This document shows, in pieces, positions 1 to 9,244 of a stretch of 55,686 bases of DNA. The DNA is from JALZAH01 sp051000755 (GTDB lineage: Bacteria > Actinomycetota > Acidimicrobiia > Acidimicrobiales > Palsa-688). The DNA is taken from assembly GCA_051000755.1 (NCBI GenBank), contig JBPCNZ010000079.1, forward strand, positions 1-55,686, read 5' to 3'. The position numbers and the translations under genes were made by a program. The first letter of the stretch is position 1, and the number at the start of each line of letters is the position of its first letter. The notes below the pieces were generated by a model. The model made no database searches, was not told the DNA's origin, and worked only from the letters and a program-made list of their open reading frames with translations.

Positions 1-171
1 CTGTCGGTGCTGCTTGAGTCCGGCCTCATCACCAAGCGCCGGAAGGGCCAGTTCAGCTGCTACGCCGCCGACCGCGAACGGGTCCGGGAGCTCCACCAGC
101 GCATCGGGAGGCTGGTGGGCGCCTCCGGGGCGGTGTCGGAGCGGCGGCCGGTGGCCGACGACCCGTGCTGA
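1..171 (+). CDS. ArsR-family winged-helix regulator, C-terminal fragment
   Basis: The first 57 codons of the window read in frame to a TGA; the 5' part lies outside. The visible start resembles the end of a recognition helix plus the beta-wing of an ArsR-type winged helix (LLESGLITKRRKGQFSCYAA), where a repressor contacts DNA. The tail is rich in Arg and Asp and ends ...VADDPC. ArsR proteins usually sense metals or small molecules, but the sensing residues would be upstream, so no ligand can be given. It is followed 25 bases later by an acyl carrier protein on the same strand. The family assignment rests on about 25 residues only. Confidence 0.55.
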   Translation: MSVLLESGLITKRRKGQFSCYAADRERVRELHQRIGRLVGASGAVSERRPVADDPC

Positions 172-196
172 GCGCACCCGCCCCGCCGGGTCGGCG

Positions 197-451
197 ATGA
201 GCGACGTCGAGGGCCGGCTGCGCCGGGTTATCGCCGCTCACCTCGACGTCGAGCCCGACCGGCTGCTGCCGGACTCCCACCTGGGCGACAACCTGGGAAT
301 CGACTCCCTCGACGCAGTGGAGCTCACCATGGTCCTGGAGGACGAGTTCGACATCGACCTGCCCGACGAGGTGGTGGCCGACGTCCGCACCTACGGCCAG
401 GTGGTGGCGATGGTCGGCCACCGGGTCGAGCTGCGGGCGGCCCGCCTCTAG
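197..451 (+). CDS. Acyl carrier protein
   Basis: An 84-residue acidic protein with the phosphopantetheine attachment motif GIDSLDAVEL near residues 33-42; the Ser carries the 4'-phosphopantetheine arm that holds acyl intermediates. Length and the four-helix pattern match stand-alone acyl carrier proteins of fatty-acid or polyketide synthesis. The reading frame stays open further upstream, but the ATG at 197 gives the normal N-terminus (MSDVEGRLRRVIAAHL), so the longer version was rejected. No synthase genes are adjacent, so the pathway served is unknown. It converges with the C39-like peptidase gene, with only 12 bases between the stops. Confidence 0.85.
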   Translation: MSDVEGRLRRVIAAHLDVEPDRLLPDSHLGDNLGIDSLDAVELTMVLEDEFDIDLPDEVVADVRTYGQVVAMVGHRVELRAARL

Positions 452-463
452 GAGTGGCCTCCT
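450..463. terminator. Short hairpin between convergent genes
   Basis: AGGAG-tggc-CTCCT forms a five-base-pair stem exactly in the gap between the acyl carrier protein and the convergent peptidase gene. It is small and lacks a T tract, so a terminator role is tentative. Confidence 0.3.
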
Positions 464-1717
464 CTACGGAGAGGTCTGCGGGACGACATGGCCGGTGGGG
501 TAGATGAGGTAGGCCGTCCCCCCCGACTTCTTCACCCACAGGTGCTCCAGCTCCGACCGCAGGTAGGTGCGCTGCACCTGTGCGTCGGAGGCGGCGGCGG
601 GGTCGTTGACGATGGGGTTGCCGGCGGCGTCGAAGCCGACCAGAACGGCAAGGTGACCGTCGCTGGTCGGGATGGGGGCGCCGGTCAGGTCCCCCTCGTG
701 CCAGTAGTAGCTGATCACCACGGGGACGCCCGCCGCCACCCACGGCTCGGCGTCGGCCATGCTCTCGAAGCGGACCACCTCGGCCTCCAGGCTTTGGGTG
801 GCGGCGTAGGCGGTGTTGAACGGCCAGTTGCCGTGGCCGTCGTAGACCCGGTCGTAGACCCCCTCGACCGCGGCCCGTACCGCGGGCTCGCAGGGGCTGG
901 TGTCGCCGGCCCAGTACTTCAGCACCATGGCGGTCGACGTCGGGCTGCACCAGACGGTGCCCCCGTCGGGGTAGACCATCTGGGAGCACTCCGGCACCGG
1001 CAGGACCGTGTCCCACAGGGCGGGGTTGCCGGGCGCGAACTCGCCGATCTTGTTGTAGCCGCTGGAGAGGGCCAGGGAGGCGCCGCGGACCGTCGGGACC
1101 GCCATTGCCGGGTCCTCGCTGAACAGGCGGAAGGTGAGCTCGTAGGCCTCGCCCCGCAACTTGTCGTCGAGGATCAAGGTGTCGACGGCCACGAACCCGT
1201 CGGCGTTGCCCTGGCGGCGGACCGAATGGCGGGCCACGGTGGAGGAGCCGGACGCCCAGATGCCGAGGTTGTAGTGCTTGGTGAAGCGTCCGCCGTCGAC
1301 CTGGGCCCGGATCAGGACCTCGACCCAGGTGCCGTCCGGGGTGTCGGCGCTCCATGAGGCGATCGCCTCGGAGAATCCGTTCGGCGTGGCCGTGACCGGG
1401 CTGGTCGCCGAGCCGACGTGAAAGGCCCCGCCGTTGTAGTAGGTGCCGCCCAGGTAGCCACCGGGGCCGAAGGGGTCGGTGCCGGGCGTCGCCGTCCCGC
1501 GGTCGAGGGTGATCTCACCACCGACGGTGAGGGCGGTGCCGGCCAGCGACCAGGACGAGAAGTCGCCCCCCGCCGCCCTCCACCGGGTCAGGCTCGTCTG
1601 GTACTCCTTCTGGCCGGCGGTGACCGGCCGCGGCCCGGGCACGGCCTGGGCGGGGGCGACGAGAAGCAGGAGCCCGAGCGCGACCGCGCTCAGGACCCGG
1701 GGTGACGACGTCTTCAC
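464..1717 (-). CDS. Secreted C39-like cysteine peptidase family protein
   Basis: A 417-residue exported protein. Residues 1-25 form a signal peptide ending AQA. Residues about 30-230 look like a beta-rich domain, and the C-terminal half is a papain-fold, C39-like peptidase domain. The likely catalytic Cys257 lies in GTVWCSPTSTAMVL, His355 in SDGHLAVLVG and Asp372 in IVNDPAA. The frame is open further upstream, but an AGGAGG at 1727-1732 nine bases before GTG 1717 fixes the start there. Family members hydrolyse peptides or cell-wall material outside the membrane. No ABC transporter or bacteriocin precursor is nearby, so a leader-peptidase role is unlikely. It diverges from typA. Confidence 0.8.
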   Translation of the reverse strand: MKTSSPRVLSAVALGLLLLVAPAQAVPGPRPVTAGQKEYQTSLTRWRAAGGDFSSWSLAGTALTVGGEITLDRGTATPGTDPFGPGGYLGGTYYNGGAFHVGSATSPVTATPNGFSEAIASWSADTPDGTWVEVLIRAQVDGGRFTKHYNLGIWASGSSTVARHSVRRQGNADGFVAVDTLILDDKLRGEAYELTFRLFSEDPAMAVPTVRGASLALSSGYNKIGEFAPGNPALWDTVLPVPECSQMVYPDGGTVWCSPTSTAMVLKYWAGDTSPCEPAVRAAVEGVYDRVYDGHGNWPFNTAYAATQSLEAEVVRFESMADAEPWVAAGVPVVISYYWHEGDLTGAPIPTSDGHLAVLVGFDAAGNPIVNDPAAASDAQVQRTYLRSELEHLWVKKSGGTAYLIYPTGHVVPQTSP

Positions 1718-1841
1718 TGGTGCGTTCCTCCTGGTCGGGGTTCCGTCGTCGCCCATCCGACCAGACCGGGCCGGCCGCCGACACTGTGCTGGCAGGCGTC
1801 CTGGAAGGGGGTGCCAGCACCACCACCGGCGCCCGATGGCC

Positions 1842-1847
1842 TACAAT
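1842..1847 (+). promoter_or_regulatory. Probable -10 element of typA
   Basis: TACAAT, the best -10 hexamer in the window, lies 68 bases before the typA ATG, leaving a leader that contains a GGAAGG ribosome site. No convincing -35 is visible at the usual distance. Confidence 0.5.
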
Positions 1848-1915
1848 GGGGGAAGCCGTGGGGTGTCCGCCGCGGCCGAACCCCTCCTGGGGGACCCAGA
1901 CGGAAGGTTTTCTCC

Positions 1916-3781
<1,866 letters not shown>

Positions 3782-4048
3782 CGCCTCAGCGTATGCGTAT
3801 GCCGACGCCGTCGGCGGGCGGCCGCAGCCAGGCTGCCAAGAACGGGTCGACGATGTGTCACGTTCCCCGTCGGTGACCACGAGCTCCTCAGCCTCCAGGA
3901 CGTCGGTCCAGCGGCCTCGACGATGCGGCCCGCCGTGTTCGGGTCGAGCGACTTACCACCGGCCGCGACGCGATCTCACACTATCCACCACTACGCCGAC
4001 CTGCGATGGCCGTGTTCGCGCATCGCCCCGACCCAGGTCGGGACCGAG
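3782..4048. other. Intergenic stretch between convergent genes
   Basis: 267 bases with no acceptable gene. It has a short GCCGA/TCGGC inverted repeat and a duplicated gcgtat at its start. On the minus strand at 3907-3975, directly after a stop codon, a short run translates to DRVAAGGKSLDPNTAGRIV, which resembles the linker after the receiver domain of NarL/LuxR response regulators. No helix-turn-helix follows in any frame, so at best this is a decayed gene remnant. Confidence 0.3.
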
Positions 4049-4615
4049 TCAGTTGAGCTCGGGGGATCTGGAATAGGACGAGACGAGGGCCAGCGACCCC
4101 GGTTGTCGGCGCAACACGTCGCGCCACAGCGACCGGGGCCGGTCCGTCGACACGTCGCGGGGCTGGGCCCCCACGATCCACCAGCCACCGGCCGCCGCCT
4201 CCCCGGCCAGCTGGCCGGGACCCCATCCGGCGTAGCCGGCAAAGATCCGCAGGGCGCCGAGCAAGCGCCAGGCGTCGTCGTGGGGGTGGGCCAGGTCGAC
4301 GAGGCCGACATCCCCGAACACCTCGGTCATCAGCCCCTCGGGGAGCGGTCCCGTCACCCCCGGGGCCCGCACGGCCAGACCGAGCACCACGTCAGGGTTG
4401 ACCGGACCGCCATCGAAGATCACCCCGTCGCCCACCAGGGCCGGGTCCCAGGCGGAGAACCGCTCGGCGGCGGTGAGCGGCCCCGGCCGGTTGAGGACCA
4501 CGCCGAGCGAGCCGTCCTCGCCGTGGGCGAGGATGAGCACCACCGTCTGATCGAAGTTGGGATCGGGAAGCTCGGGGTTGGCGATCAGCAGGGCGCCGGC
4601 GGACAGCGGGACCAT
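4049..4615 (-). CDS. YqgE/AlgH family protein (UPF0301)
   Basis: A 188-residue protein with the family signature throughout: GALLIANPELPDPNFDQTVV at the N-terminus, SLGVVLNRP near residues 36-44, an IFDGGPV segment, and FAGYAGWGPGQLAGE near 124-138 followed by GGWWIV. Length is typical. The biochemical role of the family is not established; members are soluble and linked loosely to transcriptional control. ATG 4615 is preceded by CATGAT with a six-base gap, consistent with a leaderless transcript. The gene diverges from the zinc dehydrogenase gene across an array of short tandem repeats. Confidence 0.9.
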   Translation of the reverse strand: MVPLSAGALLIANPELPDPNFDQTVVLILAHGEDGSLGVVLNRPGPLTAAERFSAWDPALVGDGVIFDGGPVNPDVVLGLAVRAPGVTGPLPEGLMTEVFGDVGLVDLAHPHDDAWRLLGALRIFAGYAGWGPGQLAGEAAAGGWWIVGAQPRDVSTDRPRSLWRDVLRRQPGSLALVSSYSRSPELN

Positions 4616-4621
4616 GGACTC

Positions 4622-4627
4622 ATCATG
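4622..4627 (-). promoter_or_regulatory. Candidate leaderless -10 of yqgE-family gene
   Basis: CATGAT (minus strand) with six bases to ATG 4615, the spacing seen at many starts in this window. Confidence 0.35.
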
Positions 4628-4634
4628 GCTTACC

Positions 4635-4717
4635 GGCTCGGTGACCGACCGGCTCCGTGCCCGACCGGCTCCGTGCCCGACGGGCTCGGTGACCGACCGG
4701 CTCCGTGCCCGACCGGC
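4635..4717. repeat. Tandem repeats in a divergent promoter region
   Basis: A 35-base segment beginning ggctcggtgaccgaccgg occurs at 4635 and again at 4683 (48-base period), and the core accggctccgtgcccg also repeats internally about 17 bases apart. The array fills the space between two divergent leaderless promoters. Confidence 0.8.
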
Positions 4718-4734
4718 AGCTGTGACCGACTGAC

Positions 4735-4740
4735 TACCGT
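4735..4740 (+). promoter_or_regulatory. Candidate leaderless -10 of dehydrogenase gene
   Basis: TACCGT followed by seven bases and ATG 4748; no ribosome binding site is visible. Confidence 0.5.
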
Positions 4741-4747
4741 GACCGTC

Positions 4748-5803
4748 ATGCGCGCCGTCACCGTCCTACCTCTCCACAAGGCCTCGGTCGCCCTGACCGA
4801 CCTGCCCGAGCCCGACCCCGCCGACGGCCCGGTGCTGGTCCGCACCCGGGCCGTCGGTGTCTGCGGCACCGACCTGGAGATCATCAACGGCGAGTACGGT
4901 TGGGCTCCGCCGGGTGAGCAGCGCCTGGTTATCGGCCACGAGTCCCTCGGCGAGGTCCTCGAAGCCCCCGAAGATTCCGGCCTGGCGGCCGGCGACCTGG
5001 TCGTGGCCATCGTTCGCCGGCCCGACCCGGTGCCCTGCCCCAACTGCGCCGTCGGCGAGTGGGACATGTGCCGCAACGGTCGCTACACCGAGTGGGGTAT
5101 CAAGGAGCACCATGGCTACGCCCGGGAGCGCTACCGGATCACGGCCGACTTCGTGGTCAAGGTCGATCCGTCCCTCGGCGACCTGGGCGTCCTTTTGGAG
5201 CCGACGACCGTCGTGGCCAAGGCCTGGGATCACATCGAGCGGATCGGGAAGAGGGCGACCTGGACACCGAAGAAGGTGCTCGTCACCGGTGCGGGACCCA
5301 TCGGCCTGCTGGCCGCCCTCCTCGGCGTGCAGCGGGGGCTGGAGGTCCATGTCCTCGACCAGGTCACCGAGGGGCTCAAGCCTGACCTGGTCGCCGCCCT
5401 CGGCGCCACCTACCACCACGGCTCCGTCGCCGACGCCGCCGTCGAGGCCGACATCGTCCTCGAGTGCACCGGCGTGGGCCAGCTCATCTTCGACGTCATG
5501 GACACGTCCGCCACCGACGGCATCGTGTGCCTCACCGGTGTCTCCTCGGGCGGGCGCAGCCTTCCCGTCGACGCCGGCCTGCTCAACCGGCGCCTGGTCC
5601 TCGGCAACGACGTGGTCTTCGGGTCGGTCAACGCCAACCGTCGCCACTACGAAGCGGGGGCCAAGGCCCTGGCCGAAGCCGACCGGGACTGGCTGGGCCG
5701 CCTCGTCACCCGCAGGGTGCCCCTGTCCTCGTGGCAGGAGGCCTACCAGCGCCAGCCCGGCGACGTGAAGGTCGTCCTCGACGTCACCGACGGCGCCACC
5801 TGA
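4748..5803 (+). CDS. Zinc-dependent glucose 1-dehydrogenase-like MDR enzyme
   Basis: A 351-residue medium-chain dehydrogenase. The N-terminal GroES-like domain carries the catalytic zinc site (GVCGTD, GHESLGE) and a second cysteine-containing segment (CPNCAVGEWDMC) where structural zinc may bind. The Rossmann domain has VTGAGPIGLLAALLG near residues 178-192. The C-terminal FGSVNANRRHYEAG is characteristic of the glucose dehydrogenase branch, which oxidises aldoses at C1 with NAD(P). Only three cysteines of the lobe are obvious, so structural zinc is uncertain. ATG 4748 gives the normal N-terminus. It converges with a SUKH-like gene; the neighbours do not reveal a sugar pathway. Confidence 0.8.
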   Translation: MRAVTVLPLHKASVALTDLPEPDPADGPVLVRTRAVGVCGTDLEIINGEYGWAPPGEQRLVIGHESLGEVLEAPEDSGLAAGDLVVAIVRRPDPVPCPNCAVGEWDMCRNGRYTEWGIKEHHGYARERYRITADFVVKVDPSLGDLGVLLEPTTVVAKAWDHIERIGKRATWTPKKVLVTGAGPIGLLAALLGVQRGLEVHVLDQVTEGLKPDLVAALGATYHHGSVADAAVEADIVLECTGVGQLIFDVMDTSATDGIVCLTGVSSGGRSLPVDAGLLNRRLVLGNDVVFGSVNANRRHYEAGAKALAEADRDWLGRLVTRRVPLSSWQEAYQRQPGDVKVVLDVTDGAT

Positions 5804-5820
5804 GCCGGCCGGGCCACCTG
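5797..5820. repeat. Short tandem duplication at a gene end
   Basis: gccacctgagccggcc occurs twice with an 18-base period, so the dehydrogenase stop codon and its surroundings are duplicated. Confidence 0.6.
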
Positions 5821-5821
5821 A

Positions 5822-5837
5822 GCCGGCCCGGGCCGGC
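5822..5837. terminator. Perfect 16-base GC palindrome between convergent genes
   Basis: gccggcccgggccggc is fully self-complementary and lies in the 57-base gap between convergent stop codons. It probably acts as a bidirectional terminator; there is no T tract. Confidence 0.5.
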
Positions 5838-5860
5838 GGCACGGGCCGGTCGCCGGATCC

Positions 5861-6487
5861 TCAGTCGAGGTGGAACTCTATGGGGGTCCCCTCCGGCAGG
5901 TCCCTGATGGCCACGGCCAGAGGGCCGAGCGAGCGCAGGGCATGCACCCCGTCGATGACGACGACGTTGTCCACCGAGTGCTCGCCGCCGAGGATCAGAG
6001 GTTGGGGGTGGATCAGCCGGTCGGTCAGCTCCAGGGGGCCGAACTGGTCCTGCCAGTCGCGCGCGGTGTCACTGTGACCGTTGTGCTCAGGATCGGCGAA
6101 CAACCACGTCACCCATTCCTCGAGGGAGTCCCCCACATGGTGCCGCTCCCCCGTCTCGGGATCCATCATCACCACCTGGACGGCGTTGACGATGGCGAAC
6201 TGGGCACCGAAGAGGTCCTGGCCGAAGCAGAACAGATCGTCGGCCATCCCCCCGTAGGCCTCTTTCCACGTGGTCGGCTCGTTCCAGTGCTCGAGGTCGT
6301 AGCCCAGTCCATCCGTTCCGGCCCGGAAGACCTGGATCCCGGCGTTGAACACGAAGAAGCCGTTCAGCTCCCGCAGGGCCGTCGCCAACTCGACCAGAGG
6401 GCCGTGGGGTACACCGAAATCGAGCTCGACCCCAGGGCCCATCGGGCCGCGGGCCCGATCGAGGAGTTGGCGCATGGCCGTAGGCAT
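5861..6487 (-). CDS. SUKH/SMI1-KNR4-like protein
   Basis: A 208-residue cytosolic protein with no signal peptide. The central pattern is that of the SUKH fold: a GFFVFNAGIQVF strand, YDLEHWNEP then W..AYGG, FCFGQDLFGAQFAI near residues 85-98, and VVMMDPETGERHHVGDS followed by LEEWVTWLF. Many SUKH proteins neutralise contact-dependent or polymorphic toxins; others are housekeeping. No toxin gene is visible nearby, so an immunity role is only possible. CAGACT six bases before ATG 6487 suggests a leaderless transcript. The family call rests on remembered pattern, not alignment. Confidence 0.55.
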   Translation of the reverse strand: MPTAMRQLLDRARGPMGPGVELDFGVPHGPLVELATALRELNGFFVFNAGIQVFRAGTDGLGYDLEHWNEPTTWKEAYGGMADDLFCFGQDLFGAQFAIVNAVQVVMMDPETGERHHVGDSLEEWVTWLFADPEHNGHSDTARDWQDQFGPLELTDRLIHPQPLILGGEHSVDNVVVIDGVHALRSLGPLAVAIRDLPEGTPIEFHLD

Positions 6488-6493
6488 CGAGTC

Positions 6494-6499
6494 AGTCTG
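6494..6499 (-). promoter_or_regulatory. Candidate leaderless -10 of SUKH-like gene
   Basis: CAGACT (minus strand), six bases before ATG 6487. A weak match to TANNNT. Confidence 0.3.
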
Positions 6500-6514
6500 A
6501 CTGGCGGTGCCGCA

Positions 6515-6577
6515 GTGTCGCTACTCGCCTCCGGCTCGGTGTCGCTACTCGCCTCCGGCTCGGTGTCCCTACTCGCC
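6515..6577. repeat. 24-base tandem repeat, 2.6 copies
   Basis: Unit gtgtcgctactcgcctccgg plus ctcg repeats at 6515 and 6539, with a partial third copy at 6563-6577 that runs into the end of the O-methyltransferase gene. The unit shares ccggctcggtg with the repeats at 4635-4717. Confidence 0.8.
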
Positions 6578-7237
6578 GGCGACCCAGGCCAGGGCGAAGC
6601 CGTCGTGACCCTTGGACCCGACGGTCTGCACGGCGGTGGCCTCCACCCCCGCGGTGGCGGCCATGACCTCGAACAGGCGCCGCACTCCCTCGACCGCCGC
6701 CTCGGTGCGGGCCGGGTCGGCGATGGCCCCGCCCCGCACCACGTTGTCGACGATGATGAGCCCGCCCGGCGTGGCCAGGCGCACCGCCCAGGCGAAGTAG
6801 TCGGCGTTGTGTTCCTTGTCGGCGTCGATGAACGTGAGGTCGAACGTCCCCCCTGCCGCCTCCACACCGGGAAGGGTGTCGAGGGCGGCCCCGACGATCA
6901 CCTCCACCCGGTCGGCCACCCCCGCCCGGCGCAGGTTCTCCCCGGCGACCTCGGCGTGGTGGGGATCGAACTCGAGGGTCACGACCTGGCCACCGGCGGG
7001 CAGGGCCCGGGCCATCCAGATGGTGCTGTAGCCGCCGAGGGTGCCGATCTCGAGCACCCGGCGGGCCTTGGTGGCCCGGATCAGCAGCGCCAGCAGCTTG
7101 CCCTGGTTGGCGGCCACGCTGATCGCCGGCAGACCGGCTTGGGAACTGGCCACCAGGGCCGCGTCGAGGTGCTCGTCGCCGCCCCCCAGGGCCCCGTTGA
7201 TCACCCGGTCGACATCGGTCCAGAGCTCTTCGGCCAT
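6569..7237 (-). CDS. SAM-dependent O-methyltransferase (family 3)
   Basis: A 222-residue enzyme of the caffeoyl-CoA/catechol O-methyltransferase type. Motif I is VLEIGTLGGYST near residues 61-72, the metal-binding segment is FIDADKEHNADY near 134-145, and IIVDNVVRGG follows. These enzymes move a methyl group from SAM to a hydroxyl of a small aromatic or natural-product acceptor, with a divalent metal. Starting at ATG 7237 gives the normal family length; 25 extra upstream codons are rejected as low-complexity. It lies 10 bases after trpA in the same direction and probably shares the trp transcript, although no link to tryptophan synthesis is known. The acceptor is unknown. Confidence 0.88.
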   Translation of the reverse strand: MAEELWTDVDRVINGALGGGDEHLDAALVASSQAGLPAISVAANQGKLLALLIRATKARRVLEIGTLGGYSTIWMARALPAGGQVVTLEFDPHHAEVAGENLRRAGVADRVEVIVGAALDTLPGVEAAGGTFDLTFIDADKEHNADYFAWAVRLATPGGLIIVDNVVRGGAIADPARTEAAVEGVRRLFEVMAATAGVEATAVQTVGSKGHDGFALAWVAGE

Positions 7238-7247
7238 GGACAACGGT

Positions 7248-8054
7248 CTACCCCTTGTCGAGGGCGGCCCGCATGGCGGCGACGGCGTCGCCGACCTGGG
7301 CCGCCGAGCCACCGTCCAGGACGATGCGCATCAGGGCCGACGCCACGATGACACCGTCGGCGTCGGCGGCGGCGGCGACGGCCTGGTCGGGGTTGGAGAT
7401 CCCGAAGCCCATGATCACCGGTATGTCGGTGACCGCCTTGAGCCGCCGGGCCAGGCTCCGCCCGGTGGCCGCCACCGTCGAACGCTCGCCGGTCACGCCC
7501 ATCAGGTTGACGCCGTAGACGAAGCCCCGGGACCGGGCGCACAGCTCCGCCAGGCGGTCGTCGGGGGTGACCGGCGCCGCCAGGAGGACGGTCTCGACGT
7601 CGTCGGCGGCGGCGGCGCGTTCCCAGTCGGCGGACTCCTCGAGGGGCAGGTCAGGCACCACGACCCCCCGCACCCCGGCGTCAACGAGCATGCGGGCGAA
7701 TCGCCGGTGGCCGCCCCGCAGCACCAGGTTGTAGTAGGTCATGGCCACCAGGGGCACGGGGACCTCGAGCTGGCGCACGGCGTCGAAGATCGCCGGCGGG
7801 TTGGCCCCCGCCTGCAGCGCCGCGAGCGATGCAGCCTGGATCGTGGGCCCGTCCATGACCGGGTCGGAGAACGGGATCCCCACCTCGATGGCGTCGGCGC
7901 CGGCGTCGGCCATGACCGCCACCAGCGACGTCCATTCCCCGCCTCCTATGCCCCCGGTGACGTAGGGGACGAGCAGCTTCCGGCCCGCGGCGCGCCCGGC
8001 CCTCAGCGTGCTCTCGAGCGCCACACCCCGCCGGACCTCGGTCCCCTCGCTCAT
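7248..8054 (-). CDS. trpA: Tryptophan synthase alpha subunit
   Basis: A 268-residue TIM-barrel protein that cleaves indole-3-glycerol phosphate to indole and glyceraldehyde phosphate, passing indole to TrpB. Family marks include VPYVTGG near residues 29-35, EVGIPFSDPVMDGPTIQ near 55-71 with the catalytic Glu, the PDLPLEES loop carrying the catalytic Asp, and GFGISNPDQA near the phosphate site. ATG 8054 overlaps the trpB stop codon as ATGA, so translation is probably coupled to give equal subunits. It is the last trp gene before the O-methyltransferase. Confidence 0.97.
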   Translation of the reverse strand: MSEGTEVRRGVALESTLRAGRAAGRKLLVPYVTGGIGGGEWTSLVAVMADAGADAIEVGIPFSDPVMDGPTIQAASLAALQAGANPPAIFDAVRQLEVPVPLVAMTYYNLVLRGGHRRFARMLVDAGVRGVVVPDLPLEESADWERAAAADDVETVLLAAPVTPDDRLAELCARSRGFVYGVNLMGVTGERSTVAATGRSLARRLKAVTDIPVIMGFGISNPDQAVAAAADADGVIVASALMRIVLDGGSAAQVGDAVAAMRAALDKG

Positions 8055-9244
8055 CGCAGCAGGTTCATCACGACTTCGGCATCCTTGTCTCCCCGCCCGG
8101 ACAGGTTCAGCATCACCGTCGACCCGGCCGGCACCTCCCCGGTGGCGACCGCCCCCACCAGCCAGGCCAGAGCGTGGGCCGTCTCGAGGGCAGGAATGAT
8201 CCCCTCGGTCCTGGCCAGGAGACTCACGGCGTCGAGGACCTCGGCGTCGTTGGCCACCACATAGGTGGCCCGCCCGCTGTCGGACAGAAAGGCGTGCTCC
8301 GGGCCGATCCCGGGATAATCCAGGCCGGCGGAAATGGACTGGGCCTCGAGGATCTGGCCCCACTCGTCCTGGAGGAGGTAGGAGCGCATGCCGTGAAGGA
8401 CCCCGGGAACGCCCCGCCCTATGGCCGAGCCCCCGGCCGCTTCGACTCCCACCAGGCGGGCCCCGGTGTCGACGAAACCGGCGAACGTTCCCGCCGCGTT
8501 GGACCCTCCCCCGACACAGGCCACGACCACATCAGGGTCCTTGCCGTCCAGCACGGCCCGGCACTGCTCCCGAGCCTCGTCGCCCAGGATTCGCTGGAAC
8601 TCGCGCACCATCCACGGATACGGGTGGGGACCCATGACCGAACCCAGGCAGTAGTGGGTGGTCTCGGCGCTCGCCACCCAGTCCCGCAGGGCCTCGTTGA
8701 CCGCGTCCTTGAGGGTGCGGCTCCCGGAGGTGACCGGGCGCACCTCGGCCCCGAGGAGCTCCATGCGGAACACGTTGAGGGCCTGGCGCTCGGTGTCGAC
8801 CTCGCCCATGTAGACGACGCAGTCGAGCCCGAAGTACGCCGCCGCCGTGGCCGTGGCCACCCCATGCTGGCCCGCACCCGTCTCGGCCAAGATGCGCGAC
8901 TTGCCCATCACCGTGGTCAACAGGCCCTGGCCGATGACGTTGTTGATCTTGTGCGAGCCGGTGTGGGTCAGATCTTCCCGCTTGAGCAACAGCCGCACGC
9001 CGAGGCGCTCGGCCAGGTTGTGGCACTCGGTGAGCGGGGTGGGCCGCCCGCCGTAGTCCCGGAGCAGGTCGTGGTAGCGGCCCACGAACGCCGGGTCGGC
9101 CCAGTTCTTGCGGAAGGCGGCCTCCAGCTCACCGCAGGCCGGCACCAGCGACTCGGGAATGTAGCGGCCCCCGAAGGCGCCGAAGCGCCCCGTGCCGTCC
9201 GGTTCGCCCATCCCCCCGCCACGGGTTCCGGCGCCTGCGGTCAC
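8051..9244 (-). CDS. trpB: Tryptophan synthase beta subunit
   Basis: A PLP enzyme that condenses indole with serine. KREDLTHTGSHKINN contains the Schiff-base Lys, GAGQHGVATATAAA the glutamate-loop region, and CVGGGSNAAG the phosphate-binding glycines; all are intact. GTG 9244 overlaps the trpF stop as GTGA and gives 397 residues. ATG 9211 would give 386 residues beginning MGEPDGTGRFGAFGG, which also looks natural. The overlap favours GTG, but the choice is open. Start and end both overlap neighbours, so trpF, trpB and trpA form one coupled unit. Confidence 0.96.
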   Translation of the reverse strand: MTAGAGTRGGGMGEPDGTGRFGAFGGRYIPESLVPACGELEAAFRKNWADPAFVGRYHDLLRDYGGRPTPLTECHNLAERLGVRLLLKREDLTHTGSHKINNVIGQGLLTTVMGKSRILAETGAGQHGVATATAAAYFGLDCVVYMGEVDTERQALNVFRMELLGAEVRPVTSGSRTLKDAVNEALRDWVASAETTHYCLGSVMGPHPYPWMVREFQRILGDEAREQCRAVLDGKDPDVVVACVGGGSNAAGTFAGFVDTGARLVGVEAAGGSAIGRGVPGVLHGMRSYLLQDEWGQILEAQSISAGLDYPGIGPEHAFLSDSGRATYVVANDAEVLDAVSLLARTEGIIPALETAHALAWLVGAVATGEVPAGSTVMLNLSGRGDKDAEVVMNLLR

